Part shown: piece after piece, positions 21,543 through 33,037 of the stretch
Position numbering within the stretch: the stretch's first letter is position 1
How the letters are laid out: each line of letters starts with the position of its first letter
From: Cristatella mucedo
Taxonomy: Eukaryota; Bryozoa; Phylactolaemata; Cristatellidae
DNA: 64,000 nt
Reading direction: 5' to 3'
NCBI GenBank assembly: GCA_009760855.2
Contig: WPIO01000100.1
Coordinates: 1,351,001-1,415,000, forward strand
Made by a program: the position numbers and the translations under genes
Notes under the pieces: generated by a model
What the model was told of the DNA's origin: nothing
What the model saw: the letters and a program-made list of their open reading frames with translations, nothing else
The model's database searches: none

Positions 21543-22401
21543 GGAATGCTGCTGGTCCAGCAGAGCAACGAGGACAGAGAGCGGCGCGACATCGATTCCT
21601 GGAGCGACAGATTGCCACTAAACTCGAGACGCCAGTTTATAAGCTCCTATGCGGTAGCAATGGAGGCGACGAAGTAAGGCGCACGCTTTCGTGCGTGTGG
21701 GCATGGGGCATTTCGTGCGTGTGTGCATGCGAATGGGGAGCGGCTGCAGCTCGCTGTAGGGGGCCCAGAGCCCCACCCCACCTCCTGGCTCCTTCATCGG
21801 CAGGGTGGAAATTGATAAAGCTCTACCTTCTTCTACCTTCGATCGACCGAATGACTTGAGACCATTAAACACATAGATAGATGCTCAGTAGCTCATTTTA
21901 CCGGCAGACTTCCGTCTCACCTACGGTTTCTCGCTGGTTTCTTGAATTGGATTCGCCGTTGTCTATCGAACTATTCGAATCGGTGGAGAATTTTACTTGC
22001 TGGAATAGAATCCCGGAAATGCTGAAACATGCATGCTTTCCAAACTAACACCCGCGTCGCGAGCTGCTTTAATTCCGCCAGCGTCGTGGCGATGCGATCT
22101 TTCCCTAATAAAATTCTGTAGCTATCAATAGGAGAGTTTACTGTAAAGATAGCGGTTTGTACGTTACTCGAGCTAACCGCTGGTTTGTGGGCGGCTCGAA
22201 ACTGGCGAATGCGCTCGCTGTGGCCCCGGTCTCAGCGAGTGAACGACGAAGTAGAGCCCAACATCCCGCAGAACGTCCCCACCGAAAAGTGCCTTCGCGC
22301 CAGAGCAGCGTCGCCTCAGCAAGCGAAAATTGTTGCTATCCGGCGCGCGGGTGAGCTAATTTCGGTGCGTCCACGGTAGCGGAGGCTCTCGGCGTCACTA
22401 C
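21543..22401. other. PDE1 intron, nothing recognised
   Basis: Moderately GC-rich sequence with no recognised repeat. Short open frames lack signatures. Confidence 0.4.
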
Positions 22402-22518
22402 CTTGAACTTGCTGAGCAGTCCGTGTCTGTGCAGCACCTCGAACGCCACGTAACGCAGCGAATGGCCGCTCGTCTTCTCGCTCAGTTCGAAGATGTTGAA
22501 CGACCATGACTCGACGTC
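22402..22518 (-). CDS. PDE1: PDE1 exon, start of catalytic domain
   Basis: The reverse strand reads acceptor (cttgtttgaag), then DVESWSFNIFELSEKTSG, HSLRYVAFEVLHRHGLLSKF and Lys, then donor gtagtg. PDE1 proteins have DVDKWSFDVFAL, HSLKFMIYEL and RFK at this place, so this is the first helix bundle of the catalytic domain. It is exactly 39 codons, phase 0 at both ends. Confidence 0.97.
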
Positions 22519-22768
22519 CTTCAAACAAGAGCGAACATGCCCGCGTCGGCGTCCGTGACACCCACGAGGCGTAAAGAAGCTCGGCGAAGCGCACGCACGG
22601 CGGACGTCTAGCTGAAGGACGCCGGCACGATCGGCTTCAATTTTCGGCGGCAGCATAGAGCGGCGACCTTGGTGAAGCACGACGATGGCGTAGCGACGGC
22701 CGTCGCCGAGCAGCCGACACACAGCCATCCCGGCCTTTCGCGGCAGTGGCAGAGCAGCGTGTAGAAAG

Positions 22769-22776
22769 AGAGAGAG

Positions 22777-22811
<35 letters not shown>
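22769..22811. repeat. (GA)n microsatellite
   Basis: Pure GA of about 40 bases, CU in the transcript, 250 bases upstream of the exon at 22518. Confidence 0.95.
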
Positions 22812-22815
<4 letters not shown>

Positions 22816-23254
22816 TTGCTTTTGTCAGTGTAAGATGTCTCCGCTTGCGCCGCCAAAGTGGAATGCAAGGCGCTTACGATGCACACCGTCCCTCCTCCCC
22901 CAAGGTATGGAAGCGTCCCTGGCGCGGTACCACAGCAGCCCGCCAGTATAGAGTGCCGAGCGCTCCCTCGCTTTCGAGCGAGCGAGCAAGCGACGGAGCG
23001 GCGATAACAGCCGATAGGAGCCGGGGAGCTCGAGGCGGCGCGGCGGCCACGCGGTCGTCTCGCTCACGCGAAGCTTTGCTTCGCGTCGCCGCGAGCGACG
23101 ACTAGTTTGCTGGAGATCGAGAGCGAGCTCGCGGGGCGGAAGCGAGGCGTTGGGAAGGAGGCGAAGGACGTCCGGGCTAAGCGCCTCGAGGGCTCGCGCG
23201 GGCGGACGGGAGGGAGAGAGGCGCGATTTTTCGGAATGCAGGCGTCGCACTCAC
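22812..23254. other. PDE1 intron, CpG-rich, nothing recognised
   Basis: GC- and CpG-rich with long shadow frames on both strands. No family signature was found. Confidence 0.4.
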
Positions 23255-23327
23255 CCTGAGCTGCTTGGTGATGGACGGAGATATAATTATGGAGGTGCCA
23301 ATGCAAGTTGAATTTCGGCGATACATC
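23255..23327 (-). CDS. PDE1: PDE1 small exon (MYRR)
   Basis: The reverse strand reads acceptor (ttgttttag), one base finishing an Arg codon, then MYRRNSTCIGTSIIISPSI, TKQLR, then donor gtgagt. Joined to its neighbours it gives DRMYRR and LRDVESW, matching ERMYRK and LKDVDKW of PDE1. The 73 bases equal one base plus 24 codons. The middle of the exon (NSTCIGTSIIISPSI) is diverged, as this linker is in the family. Confidence 0.92.
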
Positions 23328-23386
23328 CTAAAACAAAATCCGGCATGGTGGGCGCAAACTTTCCTTGCATCTCGTTTTATATATTT

Positions 23387-23862
23387 ATAAAAATATTTCT
23401 TTTGTATAGCGCTCAAAATGAACTAAATTTACTTCTAGGTACTTTATAAATTCTGGAAAGAAAGAATATCAATTGATGTGTGATACAATGCTCAGAGTTA
23501 AAAAAACATAATAGGCAGTTCACACACGGACGGAGCAAATGTTTCACACACGGACGGAGCAAATGTTGTGACGAGGAGGCGGTGTTAGCTTTTCTTCAAA
23601 TGTGGTCCAGACAGGATCGTCTCTCCGTCAGGGATGTCGTTCTGTCAGTTCAGAGTGAGCTCCAGGCTATGGGAGCGTAAGAGCTGAAGGTGCGATCAAA
23701 ATAGGATTTGAGGTTAGTCTCAGTCTGAGCTATACGAATCGAGTCCGAAATGTGGGTGGTACGACACCCAGCCTCATTAGGAAGTAGTTGGGATAGGTTG
23801 GTCGGAGTAAGAATAGACGAAGAAGTGGGTGAGAGGACCTTGAAGTTGATTCACTGCTTGAG
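23387..23862 (-). mobile_element. LINE-A old copy, 3' part (interrupted)
   Basis: The 3' terminus (tatagcgctcaaaatgaact) and antisense C-terminal region (gagctccaggctatgggagc, ggaccttgaagttgattcac) are heavily diverged. It contains a 24-base tandem duplication (cacacacggacggagcaaat) at 23520-23567. It resumes at 24776. Confidence 0.75.
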
Positions 23863-24775
23863 TTATGGGCAAACCCAGTGTGATTCAGAAATTGGAAAGG
23901 CTTACGTTAAAAATTGGCTCTGCCAGCATATTTCCTGTTGAATCAGCTCGAAATCTAGGTGTCATGTTCCAAAGTGACCTTTCATTAAACGACCAAATCA
24001 GCTCCACAGTCAAGACTGCCTACTTTCAGCTACATAACATTGATAAAATTCGGTCTTGTTTAGACACGGATACCACATCTAAGTTGGTTCATGCATTTGT
24101 GACATCCCGTCTTGACTTCTGTAACTCACTGCTTGCTGGCCTACCGGCATATGCAATCAGGCGATTACAGCTGGTGCAAAACTCTGCAGCTAGGCTTGTC
24201 TGTCGTGAGCGTCGCAGTTGCCACATCACACCACTTCTCGCCGACCTGCACTGGCTCCCAGTCAAGCAACGGATTGACTTCAAGGTTTTGCCGCTCACTT
24301 TTAGGTCACTTCATTCTTTGGCTCCAGCCTATCTCTTAGATCTACTCCCCCACCAGGCCAAGCATCGTACCACCCGCGTTTCGGAATCCAACAGTCTACA
24401 AATACCTCGTACAAACCTCAAATTTTTTGGAGACCGTGCATTTAATTCGTATGCTCCCAAAGCTTGGAACTCACTCCCGACTTGCGTCAGAACGTCCCCT
24501 GACTTGACCACATTTAAAAAGAACTTAAATACACCTATTTAGGACAGCATCGTTCTTCATGTGCTTATGCGTGCTGGCACTGAGCATGCTGCCACTAACC
24601 ACACTTGCATGCTGACCAAGGGCATGTCAGCACTAACCATGTTATTAATGTTGTTTATCAAACATGATATTATTCACCATTTGACCACGTTTCTCTTTGC
24701 AGCAAATGTAAAGCGCCTAGAAAGAGATTGAGTTCTCTGAGGGCGCTTTACCAAGTGAATTATTATTATTATTCT
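23863..24775 (+). mobile_element. LINE-A younger copy nested in the old one
   Basis: A plus-strand frame of 225 codons (23865-24542) covers the post-RT region: GKPSVIQKLERLTLKIGSAS, SARNLGVMFQSDLSLNDQIS, LLADLHWLPVKQRIDFKVLP and PKAWNSLPTCVRTS. The 3' end agcgcctagaaagagattga carries an (ATT)n tail at 24757-24774. The frame is uninterrupted, so this insertion is recent. It is 5'-truncated. Confidence 0.93.
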
Positions 24776-25300
24776 TATAGGGATCCAATGTAGATCGGTG
24801 ATAAGTGAACCAATGTAGGTCGGTGATAAGTGGCGTAACGTGGCAACTGCGAAGATCACCACTGACACGCTAACCCGCTGAGTTTTGCACCGACTGTAGT
24901 CGCCTCATTACTCAGAAACCGCGACCTGCAATTAATGAGTTACGTAAGTCTACTCGATTACAAAATACACGGTACAGCTTGGCTGCGATATTCTAATCTA
25001 AGCAAGCCCAAACTCGTGCAACGGTGAAGTTGAAAGTAGGAGGAATTGCCTGCCAAGCTGAAGCGGTCATCCTTAGAAAGGTCATCCAGGGAAAGGTCAT
25101 TGCGGAACATAGATACTCATGGATTCCCGGCAGAGTCTACTGGATATAAGGGGCCAAGCCAATTTTCAGGATTAGGCTTCCCAATTTTAGGGTAGCACAT
25201 GGCTTAACTATACCCAGTAAATTGGTTTTTATGCTAATTCACTTTGAGAAGGCTTTTGCTCCCATCCAAAAGCGAAATTTGACGTGTACTGTATAGGAGT
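24776..25300 (-). mobile_element. LINE-A old copy, continuation
   Basis: Continues the antisense match that stopped at 23862 (ccaatgtaggtcggtgataa corresponds to gccagtgcaggtcggcgaga). It includes a local duplication of ccaatgtagatcggtgataa. It ends near gcttttgctcccatccaaaa. Confidence 0.7.
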
Positions 25301-25314
25301 GGTGAGTTAACAAT

Positions 25315-25410
25315 AAAAATAATGCACTTGATAAAGCGCTCTCAGAGAACTCAATATCTTTCTAGGCGCCTTACATTTGCTGCAAAGGGAAACGCAATTG
25401 AATAGTGAGT
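25315..25410 (-). mobile_element. LINE-A 3' terminus fragment
   Basis: atgcacttgataaagcgctc, then gagaactcaatatctttcta and ggcgccttacatttgctgca. Only the last 100 bases of the element are present. Confidence 0.9.
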
Positions 25411-26033
25411 ACGTTTCGCGTGCTTGAAGGCAAAGGGGTAAACAAATAGGTACATCTCTTTGTCTTATGCACATTAATGAAACCCTGTATTGTGATTGGC
25501 GATTACTTTAGTAAGGGGGGGTTTATGAGTTGTGAAACAAAGTGGGCCCTGCACAGAGAACCAGGGTACCCTGTATATTAGCGGATCCCCGAATTGATGC
25601 TGCCTGTTGACATAAATCCTCTGAAATGTTTCTAGCCATTGCAGTTCAGTGCCAGCGATTCCCAGGCGCTAGGTCAGTCGCTCAATATGAACCTGGAAAT
25701 CAATGGCATTAAGCGAAATCGACCCAGTCGGTAGATTCAGTAGAACGATCAGAGAGACTCAAACTTGTCGCAATTCTTGAGATGGTCGCTACAAATTCGC
25801 AACGCTGCCGATTCTATCAACCTGCCTCAGCTTCTATCATTCTATCTATTCTATCTATTTATTATTATTATTTATATATTATTATTGATATTTATGTATT
25901 ATCATTATTATTATTATTTTAAAATTATTCATTCTATCTATTCTATCATTCTACCTGTATGCCTCAGCTTCCTTATCCTCCACTCTCTTTTTCTTCCACC
26001 CCTCCGTCAGTCTTCCTCTCCTGATCGCCTCTC
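25411..26033. other. PDE1 intron, nothing recognised
   Basis: The right part is AT-rich (ATT/TAT runs, 25855-25930). No exon signature was found. Confidence 0.4.
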
Positions 26034-27523
<1,490 letters not shown>

Positions 27524-27582
27524 GCAGGCAGCAACGTAAATCTGAGCCTCCGGCTGCTCCATTCTTGCTGTCGTCAGCCGCA

Positions 27583-27661
27583 GGATGAGCAAAGGGATGA
27601 GCAAGGGAGAAGCGCAGGATGAGCAAGGGAGAAGCGCAGCACCGGCTGCGCTTCTCCCTTG
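27583..27661. repeat. Tandem gatgagcaaggga units ending in a perfect hairpin
   Basis: Three related units (aggatgagcaaagggatgag, gcaagggagaagcgcaggat, gagcaagggagaagcgcagc) precede a perfect 17-base inverted repeat: 27624-27640 against 27645-27661 with loop accg. It lies 60-140 bases past the edge of the giant CT tract. Confidence 0.85.
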
Positions 27662-28029
27662 CGTCACTTGCGGAGCGAGCGACCGCAGCCGGTGCACAAC
27701 AACATACTCTGCAACGACAGCTGGCCTGGCGGTCGATGAGGCGCCCGCACTATCGCTTAGCAGCTTCGCTTAGGTGCGGTTGACTGACATGGCTTCAAAC
27801 TGGCGCCACGTCAGCCTGCGGCCGTGTCAGTCCGCTCTCGCAGCCTGCGCGCTCCGGCAGACATCGAGCGCGCCCGTGGCGTCCTCTGGATGAAGGATCG
27901 GTCCCGAGCGTCGAGCTGCCCACGACTCGTGAGACAGCAGGACGCCTCTTCAGACCCTGTCGCCTCTCACCGCTCGGTAAGCCTCGGTGAGCCTCGGTCT
28001 TCTGGGCCCAGCGCACGAAAACCCCGTTA
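27662..28029. other. PDE1 intron, nothing recognised
   Basis: CpG-rich sequence without a recognised repeat or exon. Confidence 0.4.
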
Positions 28030-28110
28030 TTTTTGCTCGAGGGTTAAGGTGCTCGCCTTTAACGATAAGAGTTCGTGGGCTCGATCCCTGCAGCCTAGGT
28101 GAAGCACAAA
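28030..28110 (+). repeat. SINE-A fragment
   Basis: gagggttaaggtgctcgcct (box A side), then gtgggctcgatccctgcag (box B side), then ggtgaagcacaaaaataaat. Diverged and shortened. Confidence 0.65.
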
Positions 28111-28129
28111 AATAAATACTAGGTGTAAA

Positions 28130-28302
28130 GGCTTGGCTTATTTAACAGCCTCATGTATATAGCGGCAGAAGAGCCTGAGCGGCTATCACCACCGCTTGCA
28201 ATAAGCGATAAAGAACCATCCACGACAGGACTCGAACCCACGACCCGGGTCGTGAAGAACGAGCACCATACCTCTTTGGCGAGACCCTGGGTTCTTGTAG
28301 AG
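28130..28302 (-). repeat. SINE-B copy
   Basis: Tail ggcttatttaacagcctcat, body gcggctatcaccaccgcttg, box B complement gactcgaacccacgaccc, then the head side gtgaagaacgagcaccatac. Confidence 0.83.
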
Positions 28303-28309
28303 CGCTATA

Positions 28310-28370
28310 CACACACGCACGCACGCACGAACGCACGCACACACACACACACATGCACACCACACACATA
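28310..28370. repeat. (CA)n / (CACG)n microsatellite
   Basis: Alternating CACG and CA units. Confidence 0.9.
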
Positions 28371-28437
28371 CATAACTCATGTCAAACTCGAAGCTGATGG
28401 TACACTCGGGAAGCAGACGACGCCGACCGGGCGTGAA

Positions 28438-28485
28438 ATAATAATAATAATAATAATGCACTTGATAAAGCGCCCTCAGAGAACT

Positions 28486-28550
<65 letters not shown>

Positions 28551-28762
28551 GGCGCTTTACATTTGCTGCAAAGGGAAATGCAATTGAATTGTGAGTAAAA
28601 TCATGCTTGATAAACAAACAAAATGAATAACATGGTTAGGGGTGACATGCACAGGGTCAGCATACGAGTATGGTTAGTGGCAGCATGCACAGTGTCAGCA
28701 CGCATAAGCACATGACGGACGAATCACAGGGACCCATTAAATGCTGTCCTAAATAGGTGTGT
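28438..28762 (-). mobile_element. LINE-A 3' end with a CT microsatellite born inside it
   Basis: An (AAT)n tail and the terminus gcacttgataaagcgccctc, then agagaactcaatctctctct. The usual short aatctctttctaggcgc motif is expanded to about 60 bases of CT (28487-28549). The 3' UTR then continues normally (ggcgctttacatttgctgca) to about 28762. Confidence 0.92.
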
Positions 28763-28961
28763 TGAAACCCAATACCCGTGCTAGGAAGCAGCGGCTAGTC
28801 CTGCAAAATGTCGCTGCCACGCGAGGAGCGCCTCGTCGACGGAAAGTTTTTGCGGGCGGGCAAGCGGCGGCGGCAGTGGTGGTGGCAGCGGAGGCGGCAG
28901 TAGCGGCAGCGTCAGCAGCTGAGGGGGGGTAGTGGCGGTGCGCGTGTATTGGCTCGCTGAC

Positions 28962-29162
28962 CTGTCGACCAACAAGCCGGCTCGGATGGCCTGCGCCACA
29001 CTCCTGAACTTGGGTCGTTTGCCTCGCTGCAACCGGGCGGAGCTCTGCGCTCGCGTGAACGTCTGCGCCAGCCACTCGCGAACCTCGGACGGCACGACCA
29101 AGGAGTCACCGTTGCCGCCGATCTTAAGCAAGTCGTCGTCATCGTGATCGTCGAATAATCTC
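28962..29162 (-). CDS. PDE1: PDE1 exon, regulatory region (VPSEVREWL)
   Basis: The reverse strand reads acceptor (gatctgccag), one base completing an Arg codon, then RLFDDHDDDDLLKIGGNGDS, LVVPSEVREWLAQTFTR, KRPKFRSVAQAIRAGLLVD and two bases of Arg, then donor gtcagc. PDE1 proteins have VPSEVRDWLASTFTR and EKPKFRSIVHAVQAGIFVER here. This is the segment between the N-terminal calmodulin-binding region and the catalytic domain. The acidic run DDHDDDD replaces the DTEDEL stretch of other PDE1. The 201 bases equal 1 + 66 codons + 2. Confidence 0.97.
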
Positions 29163-29297
29163 CTGGCAGATCGAAACGACGACGGCACGGTCCAGGCGGG
29201 CCTCGTCGCTCATGAAGCGACGGCCGAGACGCTCAATGCGCCGTTCGCAGCTAGCTATCGGGTAGGCCCGTGGACGGGTGTTGCGCCTTGAAGCCAG

Positions 29298-29835
29298 CAA
29301 TCTGACAAGTGAGAGAGAGAAAGTGGAGAGGGAGAAGGTGGTGGAGAGGAGAGTCGGGAGGGGAAGAGAGATGTTGAGAGAGGGAAAGAGAGACGAGGGG
29401 GGAGAGGAGAGAGAGAACGAGAAAGAAAGCGGGGGGGAGAGAGGGAAAAATTGGGAGAGAGGTGGGGAGGAGAAAAAGAGAGAGAAAGGCGAAAGAGAGA
29501 AACGGGAGAAAGAGAAGAGGGAGAGAGAAGAGAGAAAGAGGAAAAGGAGGGAGAGAGAGGGAGAGGAAGAGAATAAGAGAGAGAAATGACTATGTTGGAG
29601 GAGAGGGGAAAGAGAGAGGGAAAGAGAGAGGGAAGGAGAGAGGAGAAAAGAAGGAGGAGGGAGAGAGAAAGGAGAGAAAGAGAAAGGAGAGCCCGAGAAG
29701 GAGAAAGAGAGAGAGAGAGGAGAAGAGGCGAGGAAAGAAGAAGGAGATAGATCTCTTTAGAGGAGAAAGAGATGAGAAGGAGGAGAAGAGGAGAAAGAGA
29801 AGAAGAGAGAAAGAGAAAGAGAAAGAGACAGAGAA

Positions 29836-29878
<43 letters not shown>

Positions 29879-29995
29879 AAGAGAGAAAGAAAGAGAGAGA
29901 AAGATAGAGAGAAAGAGAGAGAGAGAGAGAGAACGAGAGAGAGAGAGGAGGGAGTGAGAAGAGAAGAGGGGAGTGAGAAGGAAAGAAAAGGAGAC
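29298..29995. repeat. 700-base purine (GA-rich) tract
   Basis: Almost all purine on the plus strand, mixing GAGA, GGGA and GAAA units, so polypyrimidine in the PDE1 transcript. It fills most of the intron between the exons at 29162 and 30142. The open frame 29462-30088 is an artefact of composition. Confidence 0.95.
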
Positions 29996-30141
29996 GCCTG
30001 GATCTCGATCGCGAGGCAGACGCCCGCCCGCGTAGGTGCTTCTAGCCGCTGCAGTGGTTTCTCAGGCGCGCTGACAGCCTCGAGGTGACCTCGATGCGGT
30101 CAGCGCGTGCACTGTAGAAAGACGGAGCCGTCTGCACTCGC

Positions 30142-30208
30142 CTCGTTTCTTCCGCGTGAACTGTTTGGAGCACAGCGGAGGCGTAGTGCAGATTTTCCAA
30201 CATCTCAT
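30142..30208 (-). CDS. PDE1: PDE1 exon (YASAVLQTV), non-canonical GC donor
   Basis: The reverse strand reads acceptor (tttctcactaaag), two bases completing an Asp codon, then EMLENLHYASAVLQTVHAEE, Thr and two bases of Arg. PDE1 proteins have LKKNIEYAASVLEAVYIDET followed by RR here. The only donor that keeps the frame with the next exon is GC (ACGAG|GCGAGT), a good GC-AG donor. The nearby GT (CGA|GTGCAG) would break the frame. The previous exon must end one base into the Asp codon and was not found. The calmodulin-binding segment should lie there. Confidence 0.87.
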
Positions 30209-30524
30209 CTTTAGTGAGAAACATGTTGCCGTTGATCATACTCGCCAAGTATTCTAGCCTAAAACGGGTCGCACGTGACGCTCTGTGCGGCCACGCAGAG
30301 TGAGACCGCAGGTTCGCGGGAGGAGCAGCACGCGCTTTTTTGAGTTTCGATACAACAGCACTGCCAGCACTGTCGTCTCAAGCGGAGCTCTTCCACAGGC
30401 AGAGAGTAAAGGCAGCGGGCGCATTTCCATTCGGGAAGCAAAGCGGCAATCGTTTGCAATTCATTCCGCCTCCACGCGGCGACGCATAGAGCTCGAGGCA
30501 ATCGTCACTCTCGAGGCCGTGTCA
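30209..30524. other. Upstream of the first PDE1 exon seen, nothing recognised
   Basis: Mixed GC sequence with short open frames and no family signature. No calmodulin-binding exon (Leu/Lys-rich with a QLE-type motif) could be identified here. Confidence 0.4.
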
Positions 30525-31100
30525 GATGTCAGACTTAAAGGTTTTGTCGCTCACTTTTAGGTCACTTCATTCTTTGGCTCCAGCCTATCCCTCAGATCTA
30601 CTCACCCCACTAGACCAAGCATCGTACCACCCGCTTTTCGGAATCCAACAGTTTACCAATAGGAATTCCAAATACCTCGTACAAACGGTTACAAATACCT
30701 CGTACATACCTCAAATCCTTTAGATACCGTGCATTTATCTGGTATGCTCCCAAAGCCTGGAACTCACTCCCAACTTGCGTCAGAACGTCCCCTGACTCGA
30801 CCACATTTAAAAATAACTTAAAAACACACTTATTTAGGAGAGCACTTAGTGGTTCCCTGTGATTCGTCCTCGATGTGCTTATGCGTGCTGACACTGTGCA
30901 TGCTGCCACTAACCACACTTGCATGCTGACCCTGTGCATGTCACCCCTAACCATGTTATTCGTGTTGTTTATCAAGCACGATATTACTCGCCATTCAATC
31001 GCGTTTCCCTTTGCAGCAAATGTAAAGCGCCTAGAAAGACATTGAGTTCTCTGAGGGCGCTTTATCAAGTGCGTTATTATTATTATTATCATTATCATTA
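30525..31100 (+). mobile_element. LINE-A 3' end
   Basis: Begins in the C-terminal domain (KVLSLTFRSLHSLAPAYPS) and carries a small internal duplication (aatacctcgtacaaacggtt then acaaatacctcgtacatacc). It ends gcgcctagaaagacattgag with (ATT)n. Confidence 0.92.
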
Positions 31101-31319
31101 GCAGTGCCGCCTAGCTAGCGGGGTGACGGTACACCGAAGGCCACCCGAGAAGGAAGCAGGAACGACATTTCGTGGCTGCTAGGCAACAGTCCGGCAGCCG
31201 CCGCTTGTCTCCTCGCTTCTCTCGCGCTCGGCGTACGAATATTCACCGGCTGCCGGGCCCAGCAGTGCGGTCAGCTTGTGCGCTCCCCGCCCTCGAAATG
31301 TCCCGGTGCCTCCTCCCCC

Positions 31320-31398
31320 CCTCTTCCTCCCTCTCTTTCTTGCTCTCTCTTGCTCTCTCTTTCTCCTTTCCTCTCCTTCTCTCTCCCCATCTCTTTTG

Positions 31399-31444
<46 letters not shown>
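31320..31444. repeat. CT-rich tract
   Basis: Imperfect TCTCC and CTTT units merging into pure CT at 31405-31445. Confidence 0.93.
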
Positions 31445-31449
<5 letters not shown>

Positions 31450-32227
31450 TACAGCCCCGCCCCAGAACGATCGCAGCGTCTGCGTGCTAAATAAGCCAGA
31501 TTGTGAGGACTGAGCCGATATATATTCCTTAGTAGGCACGATTCGCGAACTATAACGGCAGCCTCGTAGCCTCTTTTACCAGCTTCACAAGCGCTCGAAG
31601 TGAGTGAGGGTAAGGGGGCACCTCGGAAGCGAGCGAGCGCTCACCTCACGGCGCAGAGCCGCGACGCCGCGAGGGAGTCGGGCTTTGGAAGCTTGGACGT
31701 GTCCAGCGAGGAGCCGGCGTACTCCTCCGTCGCCTCGACGCTCTGCTCGACGTACCCCTGTGGCGGCCGCCACGGCGGCAGCTGCTTCGCCGAGTCAGCC
31801 ACCGGCTGCGGCGACCGGTGTTCTGTAATTGGGCGATGTCTTGCGGCCACGCTTGTGGGGTCGCCGCGACAGCGAGCGCGCGTCGCTGGGAGCGTCGCCG
31901 CGGCGGCGGCGGCGGCGAACGAGTGCGCACGTCCCAATCAAATGCGAGCGTCCGAGCGTTCGAAGGCAATTCGCGGGCAATTAGAAGAAAAATAGGCGCA
32001 CAGAGCTCAGGCAATCGCGCTGCTTGCGCGCTCGCGCGAGTCGCGGCTGTAGCGCTAAGCTGTAGCGGAAGTCGTCGCTCGCCTCTCACTGGGCCGCTGT
32101 TATCCTGCCGCCGCACGGCTCGCCGCAGCGTTAGAAGTGATTGGTGTTCAACTACCGAGACGCAGCGACGAGACGCTGTCGGCGGTCGCTGTTGAAAGAC
32201 GAGTGAAGAAGGGTCGCTCGCGCTCGA

Positions 32228-32340
32228 GGGCTCCTCCTCCTCCTCCTCCTCCTCCTCCTCCTCCTCCTCCTCCTCCTCCTCCTCCTCCTCCTCCTCCTCG
32301 GAGCTCGGAGGAGGAGGAGGAGGAGGAGGAGGAGGAGCCC
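32228..32340. repeat. (CTC)n and (GAG)n in inverted arrangement
   Basis: gggctcctcc followed by about 23 CTC units, then tcggagctcgg, then about ten GAG units ending ggaggagccc. The outer ends are exact complements, so the whole can fold as a hairpin with an over-long left arm. Proline and glutamate runs in the frames are artefacts. Confidence 0.92.
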
Positions 32341-32509
32341 TCGGGCTCCGCTCTACTGTCGGATTTTCATTAACCGCTCGGCCTCGGCGCAGGACGCCGC
32401 GACCGCGCGGCAACTCGGAAACCGACCAACGACCGCCGACCGGCGCGCCCTTCTCGCGACTTCTCGCCACAACTGCGCGCTTGCCGACTACTACGTCGCT
32501 GCCTGGACC

Positions 32510-32529
32510 CTCCGTGGCTAGCCACGGAG
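32510..32529. repeat. Perfect 20-base palindrome
   Basis: ctccgtggctagccacggag is its own reverse complement. It lies in the CpG-rich block. Confidence 0.9.
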
Positions 32530-32780
32530 CCGCCGCCGCCCAGGCGCTGCCCGGCTAGCACGCCGTCGCCTCGGCGCTACCGGTCACTGGGCCACGTACC
32601 AGCCTCGATTGCGCTCGACATTTTGTCCGCGCCTACTACCCTACGTTCGTTCCTCGCACCGCGTCGCCTAGCGTCGCTTCGGCTGGGACAGCGCGGACTG
32701 GGTCACTGGTATCGCCGTCACGTGGTTCCACCCTAGCTGTTGCTCCGCCCGCCCAATGGACGCGCTCCCTGCCGGCACGT

Positions 32781-32964
32781 GACCGTACCCAGAGGCCGTT
32801 TCGCCATTTATGATCTGCACTTTCAGCTCGACTTCATCACCTCAGAAATCTGAAGCGGTCGCGAAAATCTGCCGTATACACTTCGCCTTAATGTAAATAA
32901 TAATAATGATATTAGCAATTTAACAGTTTCATTTGTAAGCGACGGAAGCTTCTCAACGGCTTCT
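32781..32964. other. Nothing recognised
   Basis: Mixed sequence, with an aataataataatgat run near 32898. Confidence 0.4.
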
Positions 32965-33037
32965 ACACCACCGCTTGCAGTTGGCAGCAAACTTCCTTAA
33001 ATTGAAGGATGATAAAACCAATCTACTAGTTATGGGC
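32965..33037 (+). mobile_element. LINE-A fragment, left part of a split copy
   Basis: ggcagcaaacttccttaaat through tactagttatgggcaaacca matches the LINE-A region just after the ADDT motif and stops exactly where the copy at 33890 (agtgtgattcagaaattgg) resumes. Confidence 0.8.

Larger units (their letters stand above)
31101..32780. promoter_or_regulatory. CpG-rich block, possible promoter region
   Basis: Long GC- and CpG-rich stretch without LINE or SINE copies, unlike its surroundings. It lies upstream of the first PDE1 exon found on the minus strand, so it could hold a promoter and 5' exons, but no start codon with a supporting donor could be tied to PDE1. A minus-strand segment near 31641-31820 ends at a good donor (ccgtgag|gtgagc) and starts after a plausible acceptor (ccaattacag), so a non-PDE1 or 5' exon is possible. 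No TATA box or factor site is claimed. Confidence 0.35.

Noticed and set aside
30136-30140. GT donor (CGA|GTGCAG) for the PDE1 exon at 30142
   Set aside because: It shifts the frame of the next exon into a stop; the GC donor four bases earlier restores the family sequence.
31646-32470. 274-codon minus frame with poly-Pro and poly-Glu
   Set aside because: It is driven by the (CTC)n/(GAG)n repeat and CpG-rich sequence; no domain and no PDE1 N-terminal similarity was seen.
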